Shown here: in pieces, positions 32,036 to 41,139 of the stretch
How positions within the stretch are numbered: position 1 is the first letter of the stretch
Layout: each line of letters begins with the position of its first letter
Program-made: the position numbers and the translations under genes
The notes under the pieces: model-generated
Database searches by the model: none
What the model was told of the DNA's origin: nothing
Seen by the model: only the letters and a program-made list of their open reading frames with translations
Source: Saprospiraceae bacterium
GTDB taxonomy: Bacteria; Bacteroidota; Bacteroidia; Chitinophagales; Saprospiraceae
DNA: 64,000 nucleotides
Assembly (NCBI GenBank): GCA_016715105.1
Contig: JADKBO010000002.1
Span: forward strand, 186,001 to 250,000
Reading direction: 5' to 3'

Positions 32036-32329
32036 TTAGATCAGACTTTGCAATTTCATCGCAAGGGTCATATCCCCTTTGATTTTGATCTTTCCAGTCA
32101 TCACCGCCATCATGGGATTGAGGTCACCATTGCGCATTTTTACGATGGTTTCACTAGATGCGGTAATGGTACAATCGGCTTCTTCATCGCCCATTCGCAC
32201 TTCATTGACCTCGCCATTTCCATCTATGACAATGGTGGTTTCGTCTACCACAAATTTTAGTTTCGCACCAAAAGGTTTGAGATTTGGGGCTTGTTTTTTG
32301 ATGTCTTCAAATATTGCTTCTGCTATCAT
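32036..32329 (-). CDS. SCP2 sterol-binding domain protein
   Basis: A 97-residue single-domain protein. The pattern LKFVVDETTIVIDGNGE, then DCTITASSETIVKMRNGDLNPMMAVMTGKIKIKGDMTLAM, is the SCP2 fold that binds lipids or acyl-CoA. It follows the acyl-CoA dehydrogenase gene by 12 bases on the same strand and so probably serves fatty acyl handling in that operon. The sequence is complete. Confidence 0.9.
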   Translation of the reverse strand: MIAEAIFEDIKKQAPNLKPFGAKLKFVVDETTIVIDGNGEVNEVRMGDEEADCTITASSETIVKMRNGDLNPMMAVMTGKIKIKGDMTLAMKLQSLI

Positions 32330-32341
32330 ATATTTTTTCCT

Positions 32342-34153
32342 TTATACTAATAATTCTGATTGCTCATTCACGATCGTTAACGAATCATCCATGAGCAAAG
32401 TTTCCAAACATGAAGATACCCTTGGTAACTCATATTTAAAATAAAATTTCATGGTGTGGACCTTGCTTTCATAAAAATGTGCGTCAAACAATCCTTGACC
32501 AGTTACCAATGCTTGTTTGGCAATAGTGGCCATCTTGAGCCATTGATAAGCCACTAATACATTTGAAGCCATGTCCATAAATATGGTGGCATCGCTTAGA
32601 TAGCGCTCATGATCACCTTCCAAGGCAATCGGTGTGAGTTTTGTCAGAGCTTTCTGGACCATACCCAGTGATTTGGTCAATTGAGTAGCATAAGGTGTCA
32701 ACTCATCGTATGTTCCAGCCTCAGAAACTACCTTTTGAATTTGCTCCATGAGCAACATCAAGCCTTTGCCATTCTCCATTGGAATTTTTCTTCCGAGCAG
32801 GTCTATGGATTGAATGCCCGTTGTCCCTTCATAAATAGACATGATGCGCACATCGCGGTAGTATTGTTGCAAGACAAAATCCATACAGAATCCGTATCCT
32901 CCCAAAACTTGGAGACCATTGTCAATTGCTACCTTCCCCCTTTCAGAAGGATAAGTTTTTGCTATGGGCATCAATAATTCCATCAACAAGTGATTGTCCT
33001 TTCTTTCTTCCTCGGGACCTTGTTTTGATTTATCTTGATAATAGGCCGCTTCCATTAGTAATGAAAGTGATCCTTCAACGATGGCTTTCTGAAGAAAAAG
33101 CATCCTCCTCACATCTGCGTGATTGATGATCAATGTTTGCTCCTCTGATATGTTTTTCCTTCCGTTATCTTCAATTCTTCTTCCTTGCGGGCGTTCTTTG
33201 GCATATTGCAGGGATGCATAATAAGCGGCAGTCGCGGTAGATGCTGCGCTCATACCTACCTCGAGTCGTGCACCATTCATCATTTGGAACATGTATTTGA
33301 GGCCCATGTTAGCTTCTCCTAGCAAAAAGCCTTGGCAATCATCCTTTTCTCCAAAAGAAAGATGAACTGTACTGTAACCACGTTGTCCCAATTTTTGGAA
33401 ATCACCAGCTGTAATCACGTCGTTGTGTTCAAAACTGCCATCTTCTTTGATTCTGAATTTTGGAACAACAAATAGGGAAATGCCTTTGGTCCCTTTTGGT
33501 GCACCATCAATCCTTGCTAGCGTAAGGTGAATGATGTTTTCTGTTGCTTCGTGGTCACCACCCGAAATAAATATCTTTTGACCTGAAATTTTATACGAAC
33601 CATCTGATTGTAATGTTGCCGCTGTTTTGACATCAGACAAGGATGATCCAGCTTGTGGTTCGGTGAGACACATAGTGCCACCCCAAGTACCTGCCAACAT
33701 TTTTGGAACATATTCATCGATGAGTGTTTGATTGCCAAAAGTGGTAATCAAGTCTGCAGAACCAGCGGTGAGACCTAGATAGCCAGTTATGTGGTTATTG
33801 GCAGACTCAAAGATATGATTGACACCAAGCGCAACGAAGTAAGGTAATTGCATACCTCCGTGTTTATAGTCAAAATACATCCCAATCCAACCATTGTCTC
33901 CCGCATCCTTAAAGATCTTTTTGAGTTGTGGATGAGAAAAAACTTTGTTTTCTTTAAAATAAGCTGGCTTTTCATCCATTTCCCTAAAATAAGGATACCA
34001 TTCTTGATCTGCCCAGGATTTTGCAGCTTCCAAAAGCATATCGATACTGTCAATATCTAAATCTTGAAATTTGTCGTAAGAAATGATTTCACCCAGATGA
34101 TGTACTTCATGCATCAAGAATCGTAGGTGATCCATGCTCATATAATTAGCCAT
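32342..34153 (-). CDS. Large acyl-CoA dehydrogenase (DmdC-like)
   Basis: A 603-residue FAD flavoprotein, longer than the common 380-residue enzymes because of a C-terminal extension. It has CLTEPQAGSSLSDVKT (FAD/substrate loop, about 159-174), SGGDHEATENIIHL, the region LGGYGFCMDFVLQQYYRDVRIMSIYEGTTGIQ with a probable catalytic Glu in YEGTTG (about 446), and a C-terminal helical domain of about 120 residues. The layout matches DmdC-type (3-methylmercaptopropionyl-CoA) dehydrogenases, but that substrate is only one possibility, and a general long-chain substrate is as likely. It is followed by the SCP2 gene. Confidence 0.88.
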   Translation of the reverse strand: MANYMSMDHLRFLMHEVHHLGEIISYDKFQDLDIDSIDMLLEAAKSWADQEWYPYFREMDEKPAYFKENKVFSHPQLKKIFKDAGDNGWIGMYFDYKHGGMQLPYFVALGVNHIFESANNHITGYLGLTAGSADLITTFGNQTLIDEYVPKMLAGTWGGTMCLTEPQAGSSLSDVKTAATLQSDGSYKISGQKIFISGGDHEATENIIHLTLARIDGAPKGTKGISLFVVPKFRIKEDGSFEHNDVITAGDFQKLGQRGYSTVHLSFGEKDDCQGFLLGEANMGLKYMFQMMNGARLEVGMSAASTATAAYYASLQYAKERPQGRRIEDNGRKNISEEQTLIINHADVRRMLFLQKAIVEGSLSLLMEAAYYQDKSKQGPEEERKDNHLLMELLMPIAKTYPSERGKVAIDNGLQVLGGYGFCMDFVLQQYYRDVRIMSIYEGTTGIQSIDLLGRKIPMENGKGLMLLMEQIQKVVSEAGTYDELTPYATQLTKSLGMVQKALTKLTPIALEGDHERYLSDATIFMDMASNVLVAYQWLKMATIAKQALVTGQGLFDAHFYESKVHTMKFYFKYELPRVSSCLETLLMDDSLTIVNEQSELLV

Positions 34154-34531
34154 GATCTTGTGTTTTAATGATTTAAAAAAGCTTTTCTCAAAAAGATAAC
34201 TGACATAAAGATAAATATTTTTTTAACTCCAAGTTAAATAAATATAACGCTTACTCCCGTTTCTATATTATAAAACAGTATTTATGACATTCAATAATTT
34301 AAAGAGGTTATTCCCTACGGTATTTTATTTTGTCAAGGTCTAATTAATGTGCAATTCAGAAGAATAAAAGTAAAAAATTTAGCAAAAGCGCAAAACAACT
34401 ACTTTGTGTACATTGGTCGACTAAAAACGTGCTTTGTTCGATAATAACGTTTTTTTAAGACCTATAGCCTATATTTTTGTCATATAAAAGACAACAAAAA
34501 CTGCTCTTTAAATATTATAACAGACAAAAAA
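34154..34531. other. Divergent intergenic region, candidate promoter of the TonB-type receptor
   Basis: A 378-base region between the acyl-CoA dehydrogenase (minus) and the receptor (plus). It holds an inverted repeat AAAAACGT (34423-34430) / ACGTTTTT (34447-34454) with a 16-base loop, which could be an operator or hairpin. A -7 element TATTTTTG lies at 34472-34479 on the plus strand with only TTT at the -33 place. I see no gene in it. Confidence 0.4.
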
Positions 34532-37021
34532 ATGAAAAACACTTTACTGATTTTATTCTTTTTTTCCCTTTGCCAACTAGTGAGCGCACAATTCCCAGGC
34601 GCTGGTGGTATGAGTCAAGGTAGTACTAAACTCAAAGGAAAAATATCAGGATTACTCATAGATTCCGTCTCAAAAGAACCAGTTGCTTTTGCTACAGTTG
34701 CCTTGAGAAAGCACAAATCTTCTCTAGCCCTGGACGGTTTAGTAACTGGGGATGATGGAAGTTTCAAATTTGAAAATGTCGTGACCGGTAAATATGACTT
34801 GATCTTTTCTTTTATCGGTTATGATGAAAAATTAGTTACGATTGAAACTACGCTAAAAGACCCCGATTATATTTTCAGTCAGCTTTTTTTAATGCCTGCC
34901 AATTATGTGTTAGATGCAGTAGAAGTACAAGGTGAGCGATCTTTGATAGAAAACAAACCAGATAAATTGGTTTTCAACGCTGAAAATGATGCATCAATTG
35001 CGGGTGGGGATGCGGCTGATGTACTAAGAAAAGTGCCTTTATTGTCCGTAGACCTCAATGGAAATGTCTCTTTAAGAGGTTCTCAAAATGTAAGAATTTT
35101 GATCAATGGTAAACCTTCAGGAATGTTCTCAAGTAATGTTGCCGATGCTTTGAAAATGTTTCCTGCTGATCAAATCAAAAAAATAGAGGTTATCACTTCT
35201 CCATCGGCAAAATATGATGGCGAAGGTAGCGCGGGTATCATAAACATCATTACCAAGGGTAAAAATGCGGAAGGCGTTGCAGGTTCGATCAATGCTTCAG
35301 TGGGCAACCTTCAGAACAATGCTACCGCAAGTCTAAATGTTGGAAAAGGCAGGTTTGGACTCAATAGCACAGGTTCTGTATTTTATGGTGTACCTGTAGA
35401 TGGAACTTTCGAATTTTTGAGAAAAGATGACATAGGCAGCATTTACCAGCAAATTGGTACGACAAAAACTTCCAGATTGGGAGGTAATGCCAATGTAAAT
35501 GCCTTTTATGATTTCAATGGCTACAATAGTTTAAACTCAACTTTCAACTTTAGAGGTTTTGGATTTGACAGTGACGGGCTTACTACAGGTTTGGTTGGTT
35601 TTTCAGGATTTCAAGATGAATTTAGCAGAAAAAATATCGGAACAAGTTTCAACGGAGGTTTTGATTGGAATACAGACTTTACCAGAAAATTTGAAGGAAA
35701 AGAAGGTAGAGAATGGACAACCGCTTTCCAGTTGACCAAGGATAACAACGACCAAACCAATACAGTAGAAGAAACGCACACCATTTTTGATACCCTGAAT
35801 AGAATCAGCAATATCTACAACGATGGGGACAATTACGAATATACCATCCAGACAGATTATGTTTTGCCAATGGCCAAAGGATCAAAACTGGAGTTTGGTG
35901 GTAAAAGCGTGCTAAGGGACATCAAGAGTGATTTTTATAATGAATCCTTTCAGAATGGTGGTTTCATAAAGAATGCAGAGTCAACCAATATATTCGATTA
36001 CAATCAGAATGTATACGCAGGTTATCTTTCTTACAGTTTCATTGTCAATAAGAAAAACAACTTCATCGTCGGTGGAAGATATGAGCATACAACTATTGAA
36101 GGGGCTTACAGATTTGGAGAGCAAAACCCATTTGCCAATGATTATGGTAACTTTTTACCGTCCATTACCTATAGCCGTTCATTACCAAAATTCAGGTCAT
36201 TCAAACTCAATTATAGTCAGAGGATCCAAAGACCAAGTTTGCAATTCATCAATCCATTCAACAATAATGCGGATCAGCTAAACTTACAAATTGGTAACCC
36301 AGCCTTAAATCCAGAACTTGTACAACAGTTAGAAGCATCTTATAATGCTACCTTCTTAGGATTTACTACTTTTTCATCGGTGTACTACAAATACACCAAA
36401 AACATCATCGAGTCAGTTTTAAAACAAAATGAATTTGGTGCAACGGTCGGTACTTATGACAACGTTGGAACTAATAACTCCATAGGATTCAACACATTTG
36501 TTTCTAAAACGATCAGCAAGTTTACCATGAGAGGTGGTGGAAACATTTATACTTATCAGTCTCAGGGTGTGGTGAACAATCAACAATTGAGCAGAAATAC
36601 CTACATGTACAACTTATTTTTGAGCGGTGACTTTAGTTTCACGGGCACGCTCAAAATGGATTTCTTTGGATTTTTCAGATCTCCACAGAGGACATTACAG
36701 GGAGACAACCCTTCCTTTTCGCTTTATGGATTGGGATTCAGAAAAGAATGGAAAAATACTTCTTTGGGTTTGAGGGTAATCGAACCTACAAGTGCAGACA
36801 AGGTATTCGCTACCAACATCAAAGGCAATGGCTTTACTCAAGACAGTAAGTTCTCCATACCATTCAGATCACTTGGAATCAACTTCAGATACAAGTTTGG
36901 TAAAGTTGACTTTAGAGAAAGACAATCCAAAATCCTTAACAGCGATTTAAAAACCGGAGATGGTGGTGGTTCTGGCCAAGGTACTCAAGGCGGAGGTGCG
37001 ACCATTCAAGGAAATAAATAG
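34532..37021 (+). CDS. TonB-dependent receptor family outer-membrane protein
   Basis: An 829-residue protein. It has a signal peptide (MKNTLLILFFFSLCQLVSAQ), a carboxypeptidase-regulatory-like beta-sandwich at about 34-115 (GKISGLLIDSVSKEPVAFAT..DGSFKFENV..), a plug-like domain at about 140-240 (DVLRKVPLLSVDLNGNVSLRG, then VRILINGKPSG) and a beta-barrel of the OMP_b-brl_3 kind. The C-terminus after the barrel is a Gly/Gln-rich tail (GGGSGQGTQGGG), so the last residue is not the usual aromatic. No SusD partner follows, so it is not a standard SusC/D pair. Cargo is unknown. It has its own terminator at 37041-37090. Confidence 0.88.
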   Translation: MKNTLLILFFFSLCQLVSAQFPGAGGMSQGSTKLKGKISGLLIDSVSKEPVAFATVALRKHKSSLALDGLVTGDDGSFKFENVVTGKYDLIFSFIGYDEKLVTIETTLKDPDYIFSQLFLMPANYVLDAVEVQGERSLIENKPDKLVFNAENDASIAGGDAADVLRKVPLLSVDLNGNVSLRGSQNVRILINGKPSGMFSSNVADALKMFPADQIKKIEVITSPSAKYDGEGSAGIINIITKGKNAEGVAGSINASVGNLQNNATASLNVGKGRFGLNSTGSVFYGVPVDGTFEFLRKDDIGSIYQQIGTTKTSRLGGNANVNAFYDFNGYNSLNSTFNFRGFGFDSDGLTTGLVGFSGFQDEFSRKNIGTSFNGGFDWNTDFTRKFEGKEGREWTTAFQLTKDNNDQTNTVEETHTIFDTLNRISNIYNDGDNYEYTIQTDYVLPMAKGSKLEFGGKSVLRDIKSDFYNESFQNGGFIKNAESTNIFDYNQNVYAGYLSYSFIVNKKNNFIVGGRYEHTTIEGAYRFGEQNPFANDYGNFLPSITYSRSLPKFRSFKLNYSQRIQRPSLQFINPFNNNADQLNLQIGNPALNPELVQQLEASYNATFLGFTTFSSVYYKYTKNIIESVLKQNEFGATVGTYDNVGTNNSIGFNTFVSKTISKFTMRGGGNIYTYQSQGVVNNQQLSRNTYMYNLFLSGDFSFTGTLKMDFFGFFRSPQRTLQGDNPSFSLYGLGFRKEWKNTSLGLRVIEPTSADKVFATNIKGNGFTQDSKFSIPFRSLGINFRYKFGKVDFRERQSKILNSDLKTGDGGGSGQGTQGGGATIQGNK

Positions 37022-37040
37022 ATAAATCAAAAACTTAAAG

Positions 37041-37090
37041 AATTGCTTTTGCCGCTGAGTCTTCTTAGTGGCAAAAGCAATTTTTATTTT
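37041..37090. terminator. Bidirectional terminator
   Basis: A perfect 13-bp stem, AATTGCTTTTGCC (37041-37053) with GGCAAAAGCAATT (37070-37082), is followed on the plus strand by TTTATTTTACC. It lies between the convergent receptor gene and the phosphatase gene and would serve both. Confidence 0.88.
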
Positions 37091-38018
37091 ACCCCACAGT
37101 TGTATTGCTACAAGTAGTACATTTTCCTTTTTTATTTCTTTCGAATACCACATCCAATTGGCCCAACATGATACCCGCGAAACCTACCTGGTTTACAATC
37201 ACAGGTTTCTGAACCTTGTTGGGTAAAGTAATGGCTTCTTGTAAGAACGTGTGGGTATGACCGCCTATGATCAAGTCAATAAACTCGGTTTCTGCCGCAA
37301 GTGTGTGGTCAGAAACTTTGTTTTCTTCGTATTTAAATCCCAGGTGTGAAAGACAAATCACATAATCACAGCCCATTTCATTTTTGAGAAAACTACTTGT
37401 TTTCTGTGCAGATTTGATGGGGTCGTTGTATATCGTATTGAGATAAAGTTTGCTTGGGACAAGGCCCTCCAATTCTATTCCGACTCCAAATACTCCGATT
37501 TTGATGCCACCCTTATTGAAAATGCGATAGTCTTCAATTTTGCCATTCAAAATCGTATCAGAAAAATCATAGTTTGAGTTTAGTAATGGGAAGGTTGCAT
37601 GGGGTAATTGTTTGAGCAAACCATCCATTCCACCATCAAAATCGTGATTGCCGATCGTGCCCGCATCGTATTTCATGGCAGACATGAGTTTTATTTCTAC
37701 CTCACCACCATAAAAATTGAAATATGGGGTCCCTTGGAAAATATCACCGGCGTCCAAAAGCAATACATGTTCATTTGCAGCTCTTACTTTATCGATCAGT
37801 ACTGCGCGTTTTGCCACACCGGCCTTCCCTTGGTTTCTGGAACCGTCCATAGGGAAAGGTTCTACCCTGCTGTGCACATCATTGGTATGTAGGATGACTA
37901 TTTTTACAAAATCTACATCATCTACTGCAGCGTATGCTGGAAATTTACCCGCCATCACGTACATACCACCCAAAGAAAGGGTTCGTACAAAATTTCTTCT
38001 GTTAGTCGTTAATTTCAT
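37089..38018 (-). CDS. 5'-nucleotidase/2',3'-cyclic phosphodiesterase-type metallophosphatase, Tat-exported
   Basis: A 309-residue calcineurin-like phosphoesterase, the N-terminal half of a UshA-type enzyme. Metal ligands are visible in ILHTNDVHSR, DAGDIFQGT, GNHDFDGG and GGHTHTFL. The N-terminus TTNRRNFVRTLSLGG has a twin-arginine signal (RRNF with a hydrophobic stretch after it), so it is probably folded with metal before export. The matching nucleotide-binding half is the gene just upstream; its stop and this start overlap by four bases (ATGA). Splitting of the two halves into adjacent genes is normal in Bacteroidota. Acts on periplasmic nucleotides or related phosphoesters. Confidence 0.9.
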   Translation of the reverse strand: MKLTTNRRNFVRTLSLGGMYVMAGKFPAYAAVDDVDFVKIVILHTNDVHSRVEPFPMDGSRNQGKAGVAKRAVLIDKVRAANEHVLLLDAGDIFQGTPYFNFYGGEVEIKLMSAMKYDAGTIGNHDFDGGMDGLLKQLPHATFPLLNSNYDFSDTILNGKIEDYRIFNKGGIKIGVFGVGIELEGLVPSKLYLNTIYNDPIKSAQKTSSFLKNEMGCDYVICLSHLGFKYEENKVSDHTLAAETEFIDLIIGGHTHTFLQEAITLPNKVQKPVIVNQVGFAGIMLGQLDVVFERNKKGKCTTCSNTTVG

Positions 38019-38770
38019 CCTTTCACATTTATGCGGTGAGTGGTATCAGGAATGATTTGTTTTACATCCCTTACATATTCTATCAAAATATCTCTTATCA
38101 AAAGTCCCGTATCTTCCTTTGGGGCGTCGAGCAAAAAAGTACAATTATCTCCACCTTCAGCGATGTAATTTGGGATGGCAAAAAGCCAGTTATTTTTTGA
38201 TTGAATGGGTAAATTGTTGCCCAAGCCATTCATCGCTTTGTCGTCTGCCAAATCAAAAGACATGCCATGACTCATTGGCCAACCTCCATATTCTGCTATC
38301 CGATCATACAATTTTCTGACCATGATGCTGTCCATTTCAACCAAAACCATGGTGTTGTCAAAAGGCATCAACTCAAATATTTTTCTCACCGTGAGGTCAC
38401 CTTTTTGCATAGAATTTACCCGGATTCCTCCATAGTTCATGACCGCTCCGTCGATATTTTTTTGAGGATATTTTTTACGTGCAATGTCCAGCAGAGCATC
38501 TCCCATAAAATTGAGCAGTGGAGAATTTGGTTTTTCCTTATCCATTTTGCCGGTCAATGTCCCAATTTGTTCATCCATTTGACCATCAAGTTCTGCCTTG
38601 TAAGGAGCAATTATCTTCAGGATTTCTGTATCGGCCTTTCCGTAATCATCAGAAATATTGATGTTTTTATTGGCAGAAGAAACTAAATAGGCTTTGTTTT
38701 TTGCACAGGACACAGCTGAAACCAGCAAAATGCACATTGCAAAAGATCGTAATAAATTTACTCGCATCAT
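38015..38770 (-). CDS. 5'-nucleotidase C-terminal domain lipoprotein
   Basis: A 251-residue protein equal to the C-terminal nucleotide-binding domain of UshA. It has NSPLLNFMGDALLDIARKK, VMNYGGIRVN and a nucleotide-sandwiching region (YIAEGGDNCTFLL). It has a lipoprotein signal: ILLVSAVSC with Cys at the cleavage site. I start at the methionine (38770) opening that signal; the next codon is also ATG, so 38767 is equally possible. It overlaps the phosphatase gene by four bases and is co-translated. Substrate recognition for the phosphatase is the likely role. Confidence 0.86.
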   Translation of the reverse strand: MMRVNLLRSFAMCILLVSAVSCAKNKAYLVSSANKNINISDDYGKADTEILKIIAPYKAELDGQMDEQIGTLTGKMDKEKPNSPLLNFMGDALLDIARKKYPQKNIDGAVMNYGGIRVNSMQKGDLTVRKIFELMPFDNTMVLVEMDSIMVRKLYDRIAEYGGWPMSHGMSFDLADDKAMNGLGNNLPIQSKNNWLFAIPNYIAEGGDNCTFLLDAPKEDTGLLIRDILIEYVRDVKQIIPDTTHRINVKG

Positions 38771-38813
38771 TTTGGTTCTATGAGGCATAAAGATAGTTGA
38801 ATAATGGGTAATT

Positions 38814-38941
38814 ATTAATGGTTAATGATTAATGGTTAAATGTTAATGTAAATGGTAAATGGTAAATGGTAAAATAATGGTAAATGGTAAATGGTAAATG
38901 GTTAATGGTTAATGGTTAATGGTTGATGGTTGATGGTTGAT
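38814..38941. repeat. Heptanucleotide array (TGGTTAA / TGGTAAA / TGGTTGA)
   Basis: About 17 copies of a 7-base unit run with no reading-frame meaning. The unit changes along the array: TGGTTAA first, then a block of TGGTAAA, then TGGTTAA again and finally TGGTTGA. It lies between the nucleotidase gene start and the FAA hydrolase gene. A period of 7 bases suggests slipped-strand expansion. Confidence 0.9.
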
Positions 38942-39010
38942 TTTAATAAAGAACAAAGAAAGATGGCTATATTATTCCTTCATAGGTATAAGAGAACAGA
39001 GTTAAAAACT

Positions 39011-39038
39011 TTCGTCTTTCATCTTTCGTCTCTCATCC
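39011..39038. repeat. Short heptanucleotide repeat (GAYGAAA type, reversed)
   Basis: Four 7-base units read on the minus strand as GATGAGA, GACGAAA, GATGAAA and GACGAAA. They are of the same family as the array at 44284-44360, in the opposite orientation. Confidence 0.75.
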
Positions 39039-39072
39039 ATTTAAGTATCTAAAATTACTTCCTAACCATTGC

Positions 39073-39080
39073 TATATTTG
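39073..39080 (+). promoter_or_regulatory. Candidate -7 element for the FAA hydrolase gene
   Basis: TATATTTG matches TAnnTTTG and lies 22 bases before the ATG. No TTG is found at the -33 distance, so the match is partial. Confidence 0.4.
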
Positions 39081-39102
39081 CCTTCACTATAAAAAATGTG
39101 AA

Positions 39103-39711
39103 ATGAAAATATTCTGTATTGGTCGCAATTATGTAGCTCACGCAAAGGAGCTCAAGAATGACCTACCCACAAACCCAATCATATTTATGAAGCCTTCAAC
39201 GGCGATGTTGATAGACGAAAAACCATTCTACCATCCCGAATTTAGTACTAACATTCATTTTGAATTGGAGTTGGTTTTGAAAATCAGTAAAAACGGCAAA
39301 CACATCAGTGAGAAATTTGCCAATGATTATTACCAAGAGATAGGTTTGGGCATAGATTTTACTGCCAGGGATTTACAAAATGATTTGAAAGAAAAAGGAC
39401 TACCGTGGGAATTGGCCAAATCATTTGACAATTCTGCAGTAGTGGGTAAGTTTCTGGACAAGAAAACAATGGACGAAGCAAATATTGGCTTTTCACTTTT
39501 GCAAAATGGGCAAATCAAACAAGATGGTACAAGCAGAGACCTCATCTTTAGTTTCAATGACCTGATTGTTTACATATCAAAATACTTTACCCTTCAAAAA
39601 GGCGATCTCATTTATACTGGTACCCCTGCTGGTGTCGGAAAGGTAAATGTTGGCGATGTATTGGAAGGATTCATTGGAGAACAAAAATTACTCCATTGTG
39701 AAGTAAAATAA
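39103..39711 (+). CDS. Fumarylacetoacetate hydrolase family protein
   Basis: A 202-residue single-domain enzyme of the FAH superfamily (YcgM-like, acylpyruvase or fumarylpyruvate-hydrolase type). It has KIFCIGRNYVAHAKEL at the start, KPSTAM, the metal-binding HFELELVLKI (two Glu), GIDFTARDLQ with the third acidic ligand, and YTGTPAGVGKV near the end. Cytoplasmic, dependent on a divalent metal. The substrate is not resolved. The metK promoter overlaps its 3' end (39715-39717 is 4 bases past the stop). Confidence 0.9.
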   Translation: MKIFCIGRNYVAHAKELKNDLPTNPIIFMKPSTAMLIDEKPFYHPEFSTNIHFELELVLKISKNGKHISEKFANDYYQEIGLGIDFTARDLQNDLKEKGLPWELAKSFDNSAVVGKFLDKKTMDEANIGFSLLQNGQIKQDGTSRDLIFSFNDLIVYISKYFTLQKGDLIYTGTPAGVGKVNVGDVLEGFIGEQKLLHCEVK

Positions 39712-39714
39712 GGC

Positions 39715-39744
39715 TTGTAGAATCAGTGAGTTTTTCTACATTTG
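39715..39744 (+). promoter_or_regulatory. metK promoter
   Basis: TTG (39715-39717) and TACATTTG (39737-39744) are separated by 19 bases, a good match to the Bacteroidota -33/-7 pair. The predicted start near 39751 leaves a leader of about 77 bases. In that leader I see no helix or conserved core of any SAM riboswitch class that I know, so regulation is left open. Confidence 0.7.
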
Positions 39745-39827
39745 TGCCGATTTACTTGGTAGAAGGCCTCTTGTGATAAAAAATTGGCACCTCCAAAGAT
39801 TATAAATTTTCAAAAAACAGAGAAAAT

Positions 39828-41084
39828 ATGCCTTATTTATTTACATCTGAGTCAGTATCTGAAGGACACCCGGATAAGGTCGCAGATCAAATTTCAGACG
39901 CACTTGTTGATCATTTTCTTGCTTTTGACCCTGATTCAAAAGTTGCATGTGAGACTTTAGTGACTACAGGTCAAGTTGTTTTGGCTGGTGAAGTAAAGTC
40001 AAAAACTTACTTGGATGTACAGCAGATTGCCAGAGATGTGATCAAAAGGATTGGATATACCAAATCTGAATACATGTTTGAAGCCAATTCATGCGGTATT
40101 TTCTCTTCTATTCACGAACAAAGTCCTGACATCAATCAAGGTGTTGAGCGTAAGAAAAAGGAAGACCAAGGAGCAGGTGATCAAGGTATGATGTTTGGTT
40201 ATGCAACCAGCGAAACCGACAACTACATGCCATTGGCTTTGGATTTGTCACACAAATTACTGATAGAACTCGCAGCTATCCGTAAAGAGGGTAAGAAAAT
40301 GAAATATTTGAGACCCGATGCAAAATCACAAGTGACCATCGAATATTCAGACGATCATAAACCCATCAGAATAGATTCTATCGTTGTTTCAACGCAACAC
40401 GATGATTTTGATGCTGATAAAAAAATGTTGGCTACCATCAAAGAAGATGTGATCAATATTGTGGTACCACGTGTAATCAAAAAATTGAAGCCTTCTCTTA
40501 GAGCGCTTTTCAACGATAAAATAAAATACCACATCAACCCTACTGGTAAGTTTGTAATTGGTGGTCCTCACGGAGACACTGGACTTACAGGTAGAAAAAT
40601 CATCGTAGATACTTATGGTGGTAAGGGTGCACACGGTGGTGGTGCATTCTCAGGAAAAGATCCAAGTAAAGTGGACAGGTCTGCCGCATATGCAACCAGA
40701 CACATTGCCAAAAACTTGGTTGCCAGTGGTGTTTGTGATGAGGTGCTTGTACAGGTTTCTTATGCCATCGGTGTAGCTGAACCTACCAACATTTATATCA
40801 ATACTTATGGTACTGGAAAAGTAAATCTCAAAGACAGTGAGATCGCTGACAAAGTGGTCAAGTTGTTTGACATGAGACCATACGCCATTGAAACCAGACT
40901 AAACCTCCGTACGCCTATATACAGCGAAGCAGCTGCTTACGGGCACATGGGCCGCGAATCAGAAGAAAAAACTGTGAGCTTTAAAGATGGTTCTGGTGTG
41001 GTGAAAAAGATCAAGATCAAAACTTTTCCTTGGGAGCAGCTAGATTATGTTGCCAAGATCAAAAAAGAATTCAAAATAAAATAA
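39828..41084 (+). CDS. metK: S-adenosylmethionine synthetase
   Basis: A 418-residue enzyme joining ATP and methionine into SAM. It has SVSEGHPDKVADQISDA (residues 9-25), the ATP-binding GAGDQGMMFGYA (117-128) and the phosphate-binding loop GGGAFSGKDPSKVDRS. It is longer than the E. coli enzyme (384) because of inserts in the middle, as in other Bacteroidota. It has its own promoter and a strong terminator directly behind. MetH, which supplies its methionine, is 5.7 kb downstream, in a separate unit. Confidence 0.97.
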   Translation: MPYLFTSESVSEGHPDKVADQISDALVDHFLAFDPDSKVACETLVTTGQVVLAGEVKSKTYLDVQQIARDVIKRIGYTKSEYMFEANSCGIFSSIHEQSPDINQGVERKKKEDQGAGDQGMMFGYATSETDNYMPLALDLSHKLLIELAAIRKEGKKMKYLRPDAKSQVTIEYSDDHKPIRIDSIVVSTQHDDFDADKKMLATIKEDVINIVVPRVIKKLKPSLRALFNDKIKYHINPTGKFVIGGPHGDTGLTGRKIIVDTYGGKGAHGGGAFSGKDPSKVDRSAAYATRHIAKNLVASGVCDEVLVQVSYAIGVAEPTNIYINTYGTGKVNLKDSEIADKVVKLFDMRPYAIETRLNLRTPIYSEAAAYGHMGRESEEKTVSFKDGSGVVKKIKIKTFPWEQLDYVAKIKKEFKIK

Positions 41085-41087
41085 TGG

Positions 41088-41128
41088 AAAAAAGCCCTCC
41101 CCAATTTTTTGATGAGGGCTTTTTTTTT
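41088..41128 (+). terminator. Rho-independent terminator of metK
   Basis: AAAAAAGCCCTC (41088-41099) pairs with GAGGGCTTTTTT (41114-41125), followed by more T. It begins three bases after the stop codon. Confidence 0.9.
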
Positions 41129-41139
41129 AAACAGCCACA

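Noticed and set aside
39745..39827. SAM riboswitch in the metK leader
   Set aside because: The leader is only about 77 bases and I cannot find the conserved cores or pseudoknot pairing of the SAM classes I know. A covariance-model search would decide.
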